In this document: positions 8,459 to 18,449 of the stretch, piece after piece
Layout: each line of letters starts with the position of its first letter
How positions within the stretch are numbered: position 1 is the stretch's first letter
Assembly (NCBI RefSeq): GCF_019457475.1
Contig: NZ_CP080413.1
Location: 2,852,001 to 2,916,000 of the forward strand
From: Shewanella acanthi
GTDB taxonomy: Bacteria > Pseudomonadota > Gammaproteobacteria > Enterobacterales > Shewanellaceae
Direction of reading: 5' to 3'
Length of the DNA stretch: 64,000 nucleotides
Position numbers and translations under genes: made by a program
The notes under the pieces: generated by a model
Seen by the model: the letters and a program-made list of their open reading frames with translations, nothing else
Database searches by the model: none
What the model was told of the DNA's origin: nothing

Positions 8459-10419
8459 TCATTGAAAAAGTTACACTACATAACTTTGGCATATACCAAG
8501 GCACACATCAAATCGATTTAAACGTTAATGATATCGAAAAAAACGTCATTTTATTTGGTGGACTGAATGGAGGAGGAAAAACAACTTTCCTCGATTCACT
8601 ACAGCTTGTACTTTATGGAAAAAACGCGAAGTGCTCTAATCGTGGAAGGTTAGCCTATCATGATTTCTTGTACCAATCTATCAACCGCTTTAGTCCAGAA
8701 AAGCATGCATATATCTGCATGGAATTTAGGCATAAGCACGGTACAAAAGAGCAAAAATATAAAATATCTAGAAGCTGGAAGGCCTCGGACAAAAAACAAG
8801 TTCATGAAAATGTAACCGTTGAATGCAATAACCAGCAAGATGCATTTTTGTCTGAGCATTGGGATGACTTTGTTTCAGAGTTTATACCTCAGAATCTGTC
8901 TGAGTTGTTTTTCTTTGACGGCGAAAAGATTGAAAGCTTGGCTGACCCATTAAATTCAGCAAAACTCATAAAGACCGGTATTGAAGCATTACTTGGATTA
9001 GATTTACTATCACAGTTATCAAAAGATTTGAATATTGCGAAACAAAAGAAACAAGCAACATTACTGGATGACAGGGCGTCAGCAAAAGTTGATGAAATTA
9101 GAGAAGGCATCATAAAATTAGAGTTAAATATTTCTACAAAAAGCAATGAAGTAGATAGTATTACCGAAAAAATATATGACCTGGATTTTAAAGTAGAGCA
9201 GAAACGTGCGGAACTTCAAAACTCAGGAGCTTTTCTTTTAGATGAATTAGATAGCTTGAAAGAAGAAGAGAAAAATCTAGAAAATAGTATTTCTGCAATA
9301 AATAGTCTATTAAAGAAACATGCTGCTGGTGCGTTGCCACTGAAAGTAGCCAGTCAATTATTCTCTGAAGTTGAAAAAAGAGCTACAGAAGAAATAAGAG
9401 TTAAAGAATATAGTATTGCAAGGAAGTATATATCCGAACATGAGAAGCTATTTTTAGCTTCATGTTCTAAAAGCATAAGTGGTGAAGTTTTAGATATCAT
9501 AAAGTCTGAATTAAAAAAGTTACACAAAGATGAAGATCTAAGTAATTCTCCCCAACACTTAACCAGAGTGAGCATTGATCTATTTAATATTGCCAAATCG
9601 GCAATTGATAGTGATTTACGTGAAACTGAATCGCTAATCAAGGAAAAGAAAGAGCTCAATGATAAACTAGTGCTTATAAAACAAAAGCTTGAGTCGATTC
9701 CAAGTTTTCAAAACGTCGCAGATGAGATAAAGTCACTTGCTATAATCGAACATGAACTAAGTAATAAAAACAGTCAACTTGCAGCCTCAGTAGAAGAACT
9801 TCGAAGTATTGAGTCTCAACTTCGAGACCAGCAACTCAGGCTAAACTCCGCCTTATTGAAAGAGAATATTCAGAATTTTGAGGAAATAAGAGGAAGCCAA
9901 ATAGTTGGACATATAGAAAATATTAAGTTGATCGTGGACTCTTTCAAAGAGAAATTAATCGATGAGAACATAATAAAACTCGAGCGACAAATTAAACTTA
10001 TGTTCGAAAAACTAGAGCGAAAATCAGGTTTAATTAGCCAGGTTAAAATTGATACTAAAAATTACACTTTAACTTTGATAGGAATAGATGGGCAACCATT
10101 ATCCCCTTCTAGACTATCAGCTGGTGAAAGACAACTCATCTCTGTTGCTGTTCTGTGGGCGCTTGCTAGCACATCAGGAAAAGAAATACCCTCTGTAATA
10201 GACACACCTATGGGACGTCTTGATGGGCAGCACAGGACTAAACTAATAAAAAATTACTTCCCACTCGCATCTGATCAGGTGATCCTTTTATCTACTGATG
10301 AAGAGATAATGGGTCAGTACTACAATGAATTAAAACCATTCATAGCCAAAGAGTACCATATTCAATACAATGAGACGTTGAAGACATCAACCATTTCAGT
10401 AGGTTATTTTGGAAGTTAA
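8455..10419 (+). CDS. dndD: DndD, SMC/Rad50-like ATPase
   Basis: DndD is the ATPase of the phosphorothioation complex and is thought to open or nick DNA for DndC and DndE. The 654 residues have SMC/Rad50 layout: Walker A GGLNGGGKTT (35-44), Q-loop region with FFFDGEKIE, a long central coiled coil rich in Glu, Lys, Leu and Ser, then the ABC signature LSAGERQL and Walker B VIDTPMGRLD near residue 585. All ATPase motifs are intact. The ATG overlaps the dndC stop by 4 bases, and dndE starts 1 base after the dndD stop, so C, D and E are translationally linked. Alternative names (RecF/SMC-like) are less specific than the operon position allows. Confidence 0.95.
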   Translation: MIIEKVTLHNFGIYQGTHQIDLNVNDIEKNVILFGGLNGGGKTTFLDSLQLVLYGKNAKCSNRGRLAYHDFLYQSINRFSPEKHAYICMEFRHKHGTKEQKYKISRSWKASDKKQVHENVTVECNNQQDAFLSEHWDDFVSEFIPQNLSELFFFDGEKIESLADPLNSAKLIKTGIEALLGLDLLSQLSKDLNIAKQKKQATLLDDRASAKVDEIREGIIKLELNISTKSNEVDSITEKIYDLDFKVEQKRAELQNSGAFLLDELDSLKEEEKNLENSISAINSLLKKHAAGALPLKVASQLFSEVEKRATEEIRVKEYSIARKYISEHEKLFLASCSKSISGEVLDIIKSELKKLHKDEDLSNSPQHLTRVSIDLFNIAKSAIDSDLRETESLIKEKKELNDKLVLIKQKLESIPSFQNVADEIKSLAIIEHELSNKNSQLAASVEELRSIESQLRDQQLRLNSALLKENIQNFEEIRGSQIVGHIENIKLIVDSFKEKLIDENIIKLERQIKLMFEKLERKSGLISQVKIDTKNYTLTLIGIDGQPLSPSRLSAGERQLISVAVLWALASTSGKEIPSVIDTPMGRLDGQHRTKLIKNYFPLASDQVILLSTDEEIMGQYYNELKPFIAKEYHIQYNETLKTSTISVGYFGS

Positions 10420-10420
10420 A

Positions 10421-10789
10421 ATGAAAATAGATAGTGTTAAACTTTCAGAGAAAGCCAAAAATCAGCTAATTGTTTTAAAAAGAAAGACGGGTATCGAAAA
10501 CTGGAACGTACTCTGTCGGTGGGCATTTATGCTTTCATTACGAGAAACCAGCATTCCACCACACGAGAATATCCCTACAGATAGTAATGTAGAAATGACG
10601 TGGAAAGTTTTCTCGGGTGAATACTCAGATCTTTATACCACAATGCTAATTCATAGAATTTATATTGACTATAATGAAATAGATGAGTCTAAACTTAATT
10701 ATTATTTTAGACTTCATCTACACCGAGGAATATCATATTTAGGGAACAATACTTCCAATATAGATGAGCTTGTAGAACTGGCCCATTAG
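10421..10789 (+). CDS. dndE: DndE, small DNA-binding phosphorothioation protein
   Basis: DndE is a small, basic, helical protein that binds nicked DNA and completes the DndCDE sulfur-insertion machinery. From the ATG at 10421 it is 122 residues, the family's usual size. The start KIDSVKLSEKAKNQLIVLKR and the GIENWNVLCRWAF segment are typical. I chose this ATG over the TTG at 10409 because GGAAG (10411-10415) stands 5 bases before it and it follows the dndD stop by one base. The stop lies inside a hairpin that probably ends the operon. Convergent to the second DGQHR gene. Confidence 0.9.
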   Translation: MKIDSVKLSEKAKNQLIVLKRKTGIENWNVLCRWAFMLSLRETSIPPHENIPTDSNVEMTWKVFSGEYSDLYTTMLIHRIYIDYNEIDESKLNYYFRLHLHRGISYLGNNTSNIDELVELAH

Positions 10790-10797
10790 GGCCAGTT
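10776..10797. terminator. Hairpin between convergent dndE and DGQHR genes
   Basis: A 9-bp perfect stem AACTGGCCC / GGGCCAGTT with loop ATTA overlaps the dndE stop codon. The T-run on the plus strand is weak (TTTTTTT begins ~20 bases later), so termination efficiency is uncertain. The position between two convergent genes suggests a shared terminator. Confidence 0.55.
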
Positions 10798-10803
10798 ACC
10801 ACT

Positions 10804-12078
10804 CTATTCGGTCAGGTTTTTTTCTAACTCTTCCTGAGTGAATACATAGTTTTGATTTTTCACTTCTGAGTATAGCTTCCTAGCTCTTTTTATCTGTTGT
10901 TTACTATTGGGAGCTAAATGAACAAGCAATAATTCGCTTAGCAAGCTTGCAAACTCTCTACTCGTTTGCATTTTCAGCTTATCTTCACTAATTACGCATA
11001 CACTTGACCAAGGTCCATCCCCTAAATTCCAAGATAATTCTTTTAATTTAGCCAACACCTCATCCCATGTTAAGAGCCTTTGCTCAATTATTATTTTGAC
11101 AGACTCAGAAACACACCGTTGAACTATTCCCTTCAAAAATGCTTCTTCAACTCCAGGTGAAAGTTTGTTCTTTCTCAAACCACGTAGATCATCTGTTTTG
11201 CTAGCTTTAGATACAATATTACCGCATGATTCAAACAGTTCTTCTACCCTTTTTGAAATTATTTTATAAGAGTCTTCAAGCTCGTCATCTGTTGGTCTTC
11301 TCGTCAATGACACCCCTTCAAGAGGCGTACCAAAAGACAAGTCGCCAACAATTTCATACAGCTGCTTAATTGACGTCACAGCCTTTTTATCAGTATCTCT
11401 TACACTCGAAGCAATTGACAGCTCGCCATTTTCACCTTGTTTTGTAAATACGGCAACTCGCCCTTCTTCACTGAAAAAGTTGTTTTCACTAATAAGTCGT
11501 CTCGTTAAAATTGCAAAACCATCATCTTCATCAAGAGCGAGGTTCTCACTTCGTGTAGTACTCTTAGCATTCTTATTTATGTTAGTAAACAACCTCCTAG
11601 TTTTTTCTTTACCTTCTTCGGTATCATAATGACTAACTAGAATAACACTAATTTCCTCTGAACCAAGTTCCGGATTCTTCTTAATAGCGTCTTTAATCGC
11701 TTTAAGACGATGCTGCCCATCTAATGCGAAGTACTGCTGACCTCCGTCAAATGTAAGAACACCGAAGCTATTATCAAGCCCATTTAGAATCTCTTCACTA
11801 TCCACCATTCTCACAGGCATGTAATGAGGATCACCACCATAAGCAGCAACAATTAATGAGCCAAGAAATCGATGTTCTGATCTTAAGAGGTATTCTGTGA
11901 TTTCTTTAGTACGCTCAGAAATCCCCCTCTGTATAAGCGAATTAAGCTCATCATTCCCGCCTAATTCATATGCAAAGTTAACTTCTTTTGCAACCTGTGC
12001 ATATTTCATTACACATATATAGTAATCCCAGTCACCAACTTTAGCTTTCAATGCTGGTATCAGAGTTTTATTTGACAT
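10804..12078 (-). CDS. Second DGQHR-domain (DndB-like) protein
   Basis: This 424-residue protein has the DGQHR motif at 120-124 (YFALDGQHRLKAI), followed by a conserved block (TRRLFTNINKNAKST, then ENLALDEDDG) typical of DGQHR proteins. It is a paralogue-like relative of DndB, not a copy: length and flanks differ from the 364-residue DndB. It is the last gene of the dptF-dptG-dptH-membrane protein-GIY-YIG run, 14 bases after the GIY-YIG gene. Phosphorothioation-associated DGQHR proteins are a named group in Dnd islands, with no settled role. Pairing with a nuclease gene suggests a sensing or regulatory subunit; this is inference. Confidence 0.8.
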   Translation of the reverse strand: MSNKTLIPALKAKVGDWDYYICVMKYAQVAKEVNFAYELGGNDELNSLIQRGISERTKEITEYLLRSEHRFLGSLIVAAYGGDPHYMPVRMVDSEEILNGLDNSFGVLTFDGGQQYFALDGQHRLKAIKDAIKKNPELGSEEISVILVSHYDTEEGKEKTRRLFTNINKNAKSTTRSENLALDEDDGFAILTRRLISENNFFSEEGRVAVFTKQGENGELSIASSVRDTDKKAVTSIKQLYEIVGDLSFGTPLEGVSLTRRPTDDELEDSYKIISKRVEELFESCGNIVSKASKTDDLRGLRKNKLSPGVEEAFLKGIVQRCVSESVKIIIEQRLLTWDEVLAKLKELSWNLGDGPWSSVCVISEDKLKMQTSREFASLLSELLLVHLAPNSKQQIKRARKLYSEVKNQNYVFTQEELEKNLTE

Positions 12079-12092
12079 AGTTTAATCCTTAT

Positions 12093-12686
12093 TTAAAAAG
12101 CTGGTTCAAATGCTGGAGTCTTCTTTTGTATATCTATCTTGGCTCTTATCTGTTGCTTAAATGATTTATTTCCTGGTGGATTAAAAACGTTAATAAGTCT
12201 CTTCTCTATATCAAGAATCTGTTCAGAACTTGCGTTATCCATCGTAGCGTACCAATACTCTAAATCCCAAAGATTTAACACTTTTCTCAGACGACTTTCT
12301 CGATCATGAGGATTGTTCTCTGTCCAATGGACACTTGGTTTTTTATTTATTAATGATTTATAGTCTGAATTAAACCTACTAAGTATACTGCTCTCTCCCT
12401 TAGAAGCAGCCCCAACATAAACGACAAACCTAAAATTATAACTTTCATTATGCAGCTTAAATTCAATACTCGGTCTCCAAACAAACATATATACTCCTTT
12501 ACGATCCGGAATCAATGCTGATGAGTTTGATGATAAGTTTTGAATGCGCTCCCATCCATCACTGAAAGCTTCTAAATCTTCAATGAGAGCGCTACAGAAA
12601 ATTTTATCCTGGAGAAACTCCATGGGATAAGACAGTTCTAACGGATTACTTTCAGACGTCTTATATCTGGCTAGCGATTTCTCCAT
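12093..12686 (-). CDS. GIY-YIG nuclease-like protein
   Basis: Residues 60-175 of 197 look like a GIY-YIG nuclease domain: DRKGVYMFVW with GVY at 64-66, FVVYVGAASKG with YVG at 90-92, a helix with Arg104 (ILSRFNSDYK), and a late helix with Glu161 followed by NVFNPPGNKS, matching the catalytic Arg and Glu and the 'lNp..N' tail of the family. The N-terminal 60 residues are unassigned. The gene is 2 bases upstream-adjacent to the membrane protein stop and 14 bases before the DGQHR gene. GIY-YIG domains occur in other modification-dependent restriction enzymes, so a role as an extra nuclease is plausible but unproven. Confidence 0.7.
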   Translation of the reverse strand: MEKSLARYKTSESNPLELSYPMEFLQDKIFCSALIEDLEAFSDGWERIQNLSSNSSALIPDRKGVYMFVWRPSIEFKLHNESYNFRFVVYVGAASKGESSILSRFNSDYKSLINKKPSVHWTENNPHDRESRLRKVLNLWDLEYWYATMDNASSEQILDIEKRLINVFNPPGNKSFKQQIRAKIDIQKKTPAFEPAF

Positions 12687-12688
12687 AG

Positions 12689-13201
12689 TTAGATTCTCTT
12701 TTTAAGAATTAAATCAGTTGTCTTTATCATATTTGATTTAGCGCCCTTAAACGTAAACATTCCATTTAATTCTCCTCCTGCGGATGTAACATACATTAAT
12801 AGAGTTCCAAAAGTTGATTTGCTTTTTACCTCTGGTTCCAGTGAAAGCATGACAACACCATCCATTATTTGACCTTTGAATCTATATCGCCCCTGAGACT
12901 CTGAATCTTGGCTTTTATAACTTTGAAAAAAGCATCCTTTTAGCACGTGGCCATATTGGCGCTCTATTGTTAGGCTGTAACTCATAGTCTTAAAAGCTTT
13001 AGATATATCGTCAACTCTGATGTCATCCTCATCCGTCATTAACACAGATGTCCATTCGCCAGTAACCTCTACACCGCGATATATCTGTTTTCTTATCCAT
13101 GGTGTAACCACATTGGACCATGTAGTTATAGATAACCACACAATCAACGCTGATACGATTCCGCTCGGCACACCGAGTAATATTGTTTCTGTATAACTCA
13201 T
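12689..13201 (-). CDS. Membrane-anchored beta-rich protein of the dpt operon
   Basis: From the ATG at 13201 (AAGAGA upstream) the protein has 170 residues; an in-frame start at 13312 would add 37 residues with no better ribosome site. One hydrophobic helix near the N-terminus (ETILLGVPSGIVSALIVWL) is followed by a basic segment and about 120 residues of alternating strands (GEWTSVLM, YSLTIERQ, GRYRFKGQI, GVVMLSLEP, GELNGMFTFKG). The TM-plus-small-beta-barrel layout recalls Cap15-type membrane effectors of CBASS, but no nucleotide cyclase is nearby and identity is not shown. It lies between dptH and the GIY-YIG gene on the same strand. Confidence 0.6.
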   Translation of the reverse strand: MSYTETILLGVPSGIVSALIVWLSITTWSNVVTPWIRKQIYRGVEVTGEWTSVLMTDEDDIRVDDISKAFKTMSYSLTIERQYGHVLKGCFFQSYKSQDSESQGRYRFKGQIMDGVVMLSLEPEVKSKSTFGTLLMYVTSAGGELNGMFTFKGAKSNMIKTTDLILKKRI

Positions 13202-13337
13202 ATATAATCTCTTATGACACAACCAACTATCATGACTTGTAACTCCTAACCTTTTGCCTGAAAAATATATTTCAACTTTCACTACAGTCATCGATAAATT
13301 TTGACACATCAATAACCAACTGCTTAAATATTAACAA

Positions 13338-16300
13338 TCAAAGCTCCCAAAATGCCCTATCCCGCATCTTTTGTAATTTTTTAGACCCATCAATATATAA
13401 GCTGTTATGCTTTTCAAGCTTATTAATAGTTTCCATCAGTCTTTCTTGTTCGGATTTTTCGTTAACACTGAATATCGCCTTAATATCTTGGGGTTTGATC
13501 TTGGCAACGCGGTGTACCACCCAAGTCATTACATAACTGGAATAATCATTTTCACCGGTTTGGAAGTGAGTAATATCCTGAGTAGAGAGCACCACGCCAA
13601 CACCATATTCTCGCCCTTCTTTAAGGATTTTTCGCAGGCTGGGGAAGTTTTGTGACATAAAATTATCGGCCTCATCCACCAGCACAAGCTTGGTGATTTG
13701 ACGAAAATCACCAACAACTTCGGGTTTGCCATGCTTTTGCATTTGCGAGTAAAACAAGTCTAAGGTTAACGCCACCACCAGGTTTTGAACCTCAGAGGGA
13801 TATCCCGCCAGCTCTACAACAGTAATGCCACTAATCAGATCATACAGACTCATGCATTGGTCATTTTTGTCTTCAAAAATCTCCAGCTCATACAAGCTTT
13901 CGAGCGCTGCATAAAGTGAGTCTTCATCGGGTTCGGTTTCAATAAACAACTCCCACACATCGGCGATAGTTGGTGCCAGTTTTTGCCATGTGTTTGGGTC
14001 AGATTTATTGATCCCCGCAAGCTCGTAGGCCTCGCCAACTAACTTACGCAGCTTTAACTGCTGCTTTTGGCCTAAGTTAAAGGCTTTACCCATAGTCTCA
14101 GCAAAACCTCGCGCCGTATGCACGGGCAGCATTGGCGTATCGCCATAGAGGCTCAGCGGGTTATAGGGCAGCTTGTGAAGTTTGTATTTTTTGGCCTGTG
14201 TCGCATCGATAAACTTATCGTCGACATAGTCTGACTTGTAATCAAAAATCAGCATGCCGATGGGCGCGCCATTGACGTTATCCGCTTGATTACGATGCAG
14301 TTGAGTAATGACCGACTTGGTAAATTGAGTTTTACCCGTGCCCATGGTGCCAATAATGCCCGTATTGGTATTCATAAATTTGGCAGTATTAGTAGGCTCC
14401 CAATTTAACGGTGCTTCGGTAGTGGCATTATGACCAAATAGTACTGACAAGTGCCCACTCGTGGCAGTATTTAACCTTTGCGTGGTTATCGTAGACTCAG
14501 ACTCTTGCTGAGTTTTGTTATCAATATTCTCAACCTCATCAGTATTTACATTTGGCTGCGTGAATTTATTACCAGTACTAAGCTCTTCGGTTTCTTCTAC
14601 TACGGAATCTATCGGAGTTCCGCTGTAATCCCTTGTTAAAACGTACTTTGTTGGAACATGACAAAGTTTTGCGATATCCATTGTTGTTAACAGCTGCTGC
14701 AGCGGCGTTTCAACCAAAGTTTTAAGAATGGCCATGGGTAAATCGATACGCAGAATACCATCTACCAGCTGATAGTCAGGTTCAAATACAGCATCACTTT
14801 CAAGGTGACTGACCACAAAGCCCGATGGATAGTCTGCAATGCAAGCAAGTCCGAAATCACCTTTTAACCACAGCTCTTTTTCGGTAAGTAATCCATCAAA
14901 ATAACCAGGATTAAAGACGTTATAGAGACGATATTTATCAATCTGCATCAATACTTGGCGCATAAATAAACCACGATGCAGCTTTCCTGCGACCGTTGAT
15001 TTACCCAGAATATCAACGCTCAAATAACGAAGTAATTCTTTAGCCTGAGCGACAGCCTTTTGATAATTTGGCGTTGCGCCGGTTTTTACCTCAAGCGGCA
15101 ATAAATAGACTTGCTGCGCTTTAAAGCCAACCAAAAGCACATCGTCAGATATCGCCCCTTTAACGTAACCATTCAGTTTGCACGAAAAATCACTTTCAGA
15201 AATTTTCAAACCAATATTACCAGCAACGCGGATCATCTCACCTACAGACAATGGCACCCAAGTGATATCGGATTGGTGCAAAAGACTCACAATAAACTTG
15301 TAGGCACCAATAATTCCCTTGCGCTCTTTATTCACCTTTGGTGTACAGGTCATCATCTTAAGTAACCAATCGCCATTAAAGGCGTTGAACTCATTTAGTC
15401 TGCCACCTTCCCCCTGCTGTATTACGCGCTCAAATAACTGGGTTTGAGCTGTTACAGTAATTGCATCATAACTCGCAGAGCTGGTGTATTGGTCAGAGTA
15501 ATGGATCAGCACTACATCTTCATTGCTGTGAAAAAAGTCCAAGGTGACCTTAGGGTCAATAATGGTGGTCCAAATAGAACTCTCGTATGAGCGCTTTAGC
15601 AAGGTTTTAAAATCTTCATTGACCGCAATAACGACTGCGTCAGTCCCTTGATAAGGTGTATTTGGCTGTAATGCTGGCTTGATTAGTGAACCAATATATT
15701 TAGCCATTTTCAGGTGTGGTAAATCACTATATTCCACCCCCTGCAAGCCAAATCCAGTTAGGTAAGAGCCATTATCACTCTTTGAGGCCTCACCCGCTAA
15801 TAAACCATCGCAGGCAATACCCGAAACCATGCTGTCGATAGCGATACTGGTGCAATCAACCTTATTGTTATTTCGGAAAAAGGTTAAATGTGCATAAGCT
15901 TGTCCGGCAGAGTCACCCTGGGCATTGGTAAATTTACTGTAAGTCAGGCGGGTACGTAGCAGATCAATCACAGTATCCGCTGTCTCACGGGCTTTACCTT
16001 TATTGAGCTCAAGCCATTCTTTTAACTCATCATAGTTTGCTGTTTCAGCAAAGCGGTCAAAGGCGTTAAACGATAGGTCATCATCGTACAGGTTAACGTG
16101 AATCGCAGCCGACTTATCCATGTTTGTGCGGATGTAATCGACCAAACCTAAAAACAGCTCATTAGCAGCATCTTGGTTAACGGCATTCACTAAAATGCTG
16201 TTGTCATTACCACTAAACAGTTGAGTAAAAGCAAGCTGAAACTCATCTAACTTTTCTTTTACCAGTTTGCGCACAAAGGTCAGTGCACTTTTTTCTTGTG

Positions 16301-18449
16301 GCACACTGCGCAGCCAAAAAGCGTTTTCTCTAACCCTTTGGTTATAGGCAAAGCCATATTCGGGATGATAAACATAAGGCAGTAAGCCTGTTGCCGACAG
16401 CCGCTCAAAGGTCACATCGGGTAAATCTTCAAAGCTACTATCCCGTTGCATTGTCTGACTTAGATAGAGGTTATAGGCCAGCAACAAAGGATGGTAAGGC
16501 GAATAGTATTCTTCACCATCAGCCGAGATGACTCCGATTTTAATCGCTAATTTTTGTGCGCTTGAAAGCATGCCACCTGTGGGTATGGCTTCAAAAAGCC
16601 TTAAATAGGCATCCACGAGTCGAGAAACGATTGCGGTGAAATTAACTCCCCAAGACACCAATGATGGAATCGTGTTGTGGGTCGATAGATATTCGAATAG
16701 TTCCAGGTAAGCACTGTGAATGTTATCGTCTACAGCCAGCAGCTGACTCAGTTCAATGGGCTTATTGTCGAGCTGCGCAACGATACGGTTATTGACGAAA
16801 TCTTGCTCCCAACGCAGTAATTTTAGGCGTAACCCTGGGACAACGAATTCGCTGTTATCTAAGTTAACTTTGCCTTTTAGGTATAGCAGCTCACCGTTAT
16901 AGCTATCGTTAAATAACTTGTGAAAACGTCCTCGATTAAGCAGTAGCGGTATCGTTAATGAATCGGTCGCGACAGCGCCTTCGACGTTAAAACAAAGCTG
17001 GTTCTCACCCGACTGCACAATAAAATCGATTTCGTCAGACTCATTTGCAAGTGCTTCAAAATCAACTAAACCATATTCCGCTTTATTGACCACCTGCTTA
17101 GCATCAAATAATGACACGGCTTTTGTACCGCCTTCACTTATTTGCAGCTTGTTTTCATCCATATTAAGGGTGAGGCGCATTTTAGCTGGCTCAATCAAAA
17201 ACAAGTTTTTAATCGGTTCGATGTAAAACTCACCTTTACGCACAACTAAACAGCGGAAGTTATAAACTTCAGACTTATTTTCACGCTTTAACTGCAGGTT
17301 AAAAAACTGCGGCTCATGCGCATATGTCGCCTTTAGCGTTGCGCTACATCCATGAAGTGGATTATTTCTGGCGCTGATTTGATAATCAACCTTTATGCCC
17401 TTAGCTGGTTTAAGGCTGAATTGACTCTTATCTAGATTATTTGCACCCGCAAAATTAAGCTTGAGCTCATACTCATTTACCTCATCATCCAGTTCGATAA
17501 TGATATGCCTATCGCGCATGCCTGCTTTGGATTCCGATTTATTGCGAGCAATGACGGTCATGCCTTTAATGCCTTGCTCATCTTCCAGTATCAACTGCTG
17601 AGTGGAATTACGCTTCATCTCATCCAAATAATGTTGAAAATCGACGTTTTTCCAGCTATCCGTCTCGGAAAAGTGTTCGCGGATAAATTTTTCACCAAAG
17701 GATTTCAACCGATCTTCAAGCTGATCACCAAAATGCTCCACTTCAAAACTCAGCTCCTCATACAAAGCTCTGTTTTCAGCAAGACGGCGACGAAGCTGAG
17801 CGGGTTGGCCTTCATAAAGCTCAATTTGTGGGTCATTGAGCATTCCCAGCTCGTTAAAACGCAAATCACCATCGCGCACTGCGTTATATAAGGCTTCGAA
17901 ACCAAACATGGTTGCGCCATCTTCTAGAATGGCATCAAACTGATCTTCAAGCAGACACAGAGATACTCCTCTACCTGTATCTTGCTGATCTATCAGTCCC
18001 TTTAATGCCCGCTTAATTTCCTCAGTACTCCACACCTGCCCGGGTTGAGATAAGTCTTCTGCAGAGTTAATAACGGTATCGAGCAAACTATTGTGAATAA
18101 TGAGCAGCGCGCAGCCCTTTAAAAATCCTTCTTGCCCGGCAACTTCATCACGTAATAAGGAAATATAATTTTCAGTAAAGCCCATAAACTCATGAGGATT
18201 TTCACTCTGAATAACTGGTACAACTTTACTGCTACCAAGCTGAAGATAAGGTAGTAATACTCCATGAACCGAAGAAATATCACCTGCTTTTAAGGCTATT
18301 AATGCTTGGTATAAACGGCTGCTGTTTTCACTATCGGGCGATTTAAACTGGTAACGAAAGCCAGCCTCAACAACAGCGCCAGCCTTGCCTGAAAATTGTT
18401 CAACCAAAAATGTCTCAAATGGTTTTACGGACATATACTGCATCTCCAC
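13338..18449 (-). CDS. dptH: DptH (DndH), HerA-type ATPase of phosphorothioation-dependent restriction
   Basis: DptH is the largest subunit of the DptFGH (DndFGH) system, which damages DNA lacking phosphorothioates. The 1,703-residue length fits the family. The C-terminal third is a HerA/FtsK-like motor: Walker A GTMGTGKTQF at about residue 1370 and Walker B LVLVDEADNF at about 1590, then a REYGVGVVLSTQD segment with the arginine-finger-type region. The N-terminal two thirds are unassigned, though EVKTGATPNYQKAVAQAK near residue 1125 resembles a PD-(D/E)XK-like core (the E-V-K triplet). Its start overlaps dptG by 35 bases. The ATG at 18449 or the internal ATGs at 18443 and 18434 could be used. 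Confidence 0.9.
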   Translation of the reverse strand: MEMQYMSVKPFETFLVEQFSGKAGAVVEAGFRYQFKSPDSENSSRLYQALIALKAGDISSVHGVLLPYLQLGSSKVVPVIQSENPHEFMGFTENYISLLRDEVAGQEGFLKGCALLIIHNSLLDTVINSAEDLSQPGQVWSTEEIKRALKGLIDQQDTGRGVSLCLLEDQFDAILEDGATMFGFEALYNAVRDGDLRFNELGMLNDPQIELYEGQPAQLRRRLAENRALYEELSFEVEHFGDQLEDRLKSFGEKFIREHFSETDSWKNVDFQHYLDEMKRNSTQQLILEDEQGIKGMTVIARNKSESKAGMRDRHIIIELDDEVNEYELKLNFAGANNLDKSQFSLKPAKGIKVDYQISARNNPLHGCSATLKATYAHEPQFFNLQLKRENKSEVYNFRCLVVRKGEFYIEPIKNLFLIEPAKMRLTLNMDENKLQISEGGTKAVSLFDAKQVVNKAEYGLVDFEALANESDEIDFIVQSGENQLCFNVEGAVATDSLTIPLLLNRGRFHKLFNDSYNGELLYLKGKVNLDNSEFVVPGLRLKLLRWEQDFVNNRIVAQLDNKPIELSQLLAVDDNIHSAYLELFEYLSTHNTIPSLVSWGVNFTAIVSRLVDAYLRLFEAIPTGGMLSSAQKLAIKIGVISADGEEYYSPYHPLLLAYNLYLSQTMQRDSSFEDLPDVTFERLSATGLLPYVYHPEYGFAYNQRVRENAFWLRSVPQEKSALTFVRKLVKEKLDEFQLAFTQLFSGNDNSILVNAVNQDAANELFLGLVDYIRTNMDKSAAIHVNLYDDDLSFNAFDRFAETANYDELKEWLELNKGKARETADTVIDLLRTRLTYSKFTNAQGDSAGQAYAHLTFFRNNNKVDCTSIAIDSMVSGIACDGLLAGEASKSDNGSYLTGFGLQGVEYSDLPHLKMAKYIGSLIKPALQPNTPYQGTDAVVIAVNEDFKTLLKRSYESSIWTTIIDPKVTLDFFHSNEDVVLIHYSDQYTSSASYDAITVTAQTQLFERVIQQGEGGRLNEFNAFNGDWLLKMMTCTPKVNKERKGIIGAYKFIVSLLHQSDITWVPLSVGEMIRVAGNIGLKISESDFSCKLNGYVKGAISDDVLLVGFKAQQVYLLPLEVKTGATPNYQKAVAQAKELLRYLSVDILGKSTVAGKLHRGLFMRQVLMQIDKYRLYNVFNPGYFDGLLTEKELWLKGDFGLACIADYPSGFVVSHLESDAVFEPDYQLVDGILRIDLPMAILKTLVETPLQQLLTTMDIAKLCHVPTKYVLTRDYSGTPIDSVVEETEELSTGNKFTQPNVNTDEVENIDNKTQQESESTITTQRLNTATSGHLSVLFGHNATTEAPLNWEPTNTAKFMNTNTGIIGTMGTGKTQFTKSVITQLHRNQADNVNGAPIGMLIFDYKSDYVDDKFIDATQAKKYKLHKLPYNPLSLYGDTPMLPVHTARGFAETMGKAFNLGQKQQLKLRKLVGEAYELAGINKSDPNTWQKLAPTIADVWELFIETEPDEDSLYAALESLYELEIFEDKNDQCMSLYDLISGITVVELAGYPSEVQNLVVALTLDLFYSQMQKHGKPEVVGDFRQITKLVLVDEADNFMSQNFPSLRKILKEGREYGVGVVLSTQDITHFQTGENDYSSYVMTWVVHRVAKIKPQDIKAIFSVNEKSEQERLMETINKLEKHNSLYIDGSKKLQKMRDRAFWEL

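Noticed and set aside
10186..10260. A DGQHR string in the DndD Walker B region
   Set aside because: It follows the normal Walker B and D-loop pattern (DTPMGRLD) of SMC ATPases and is a chance match to the DndB motif, not a DGQHR domain.
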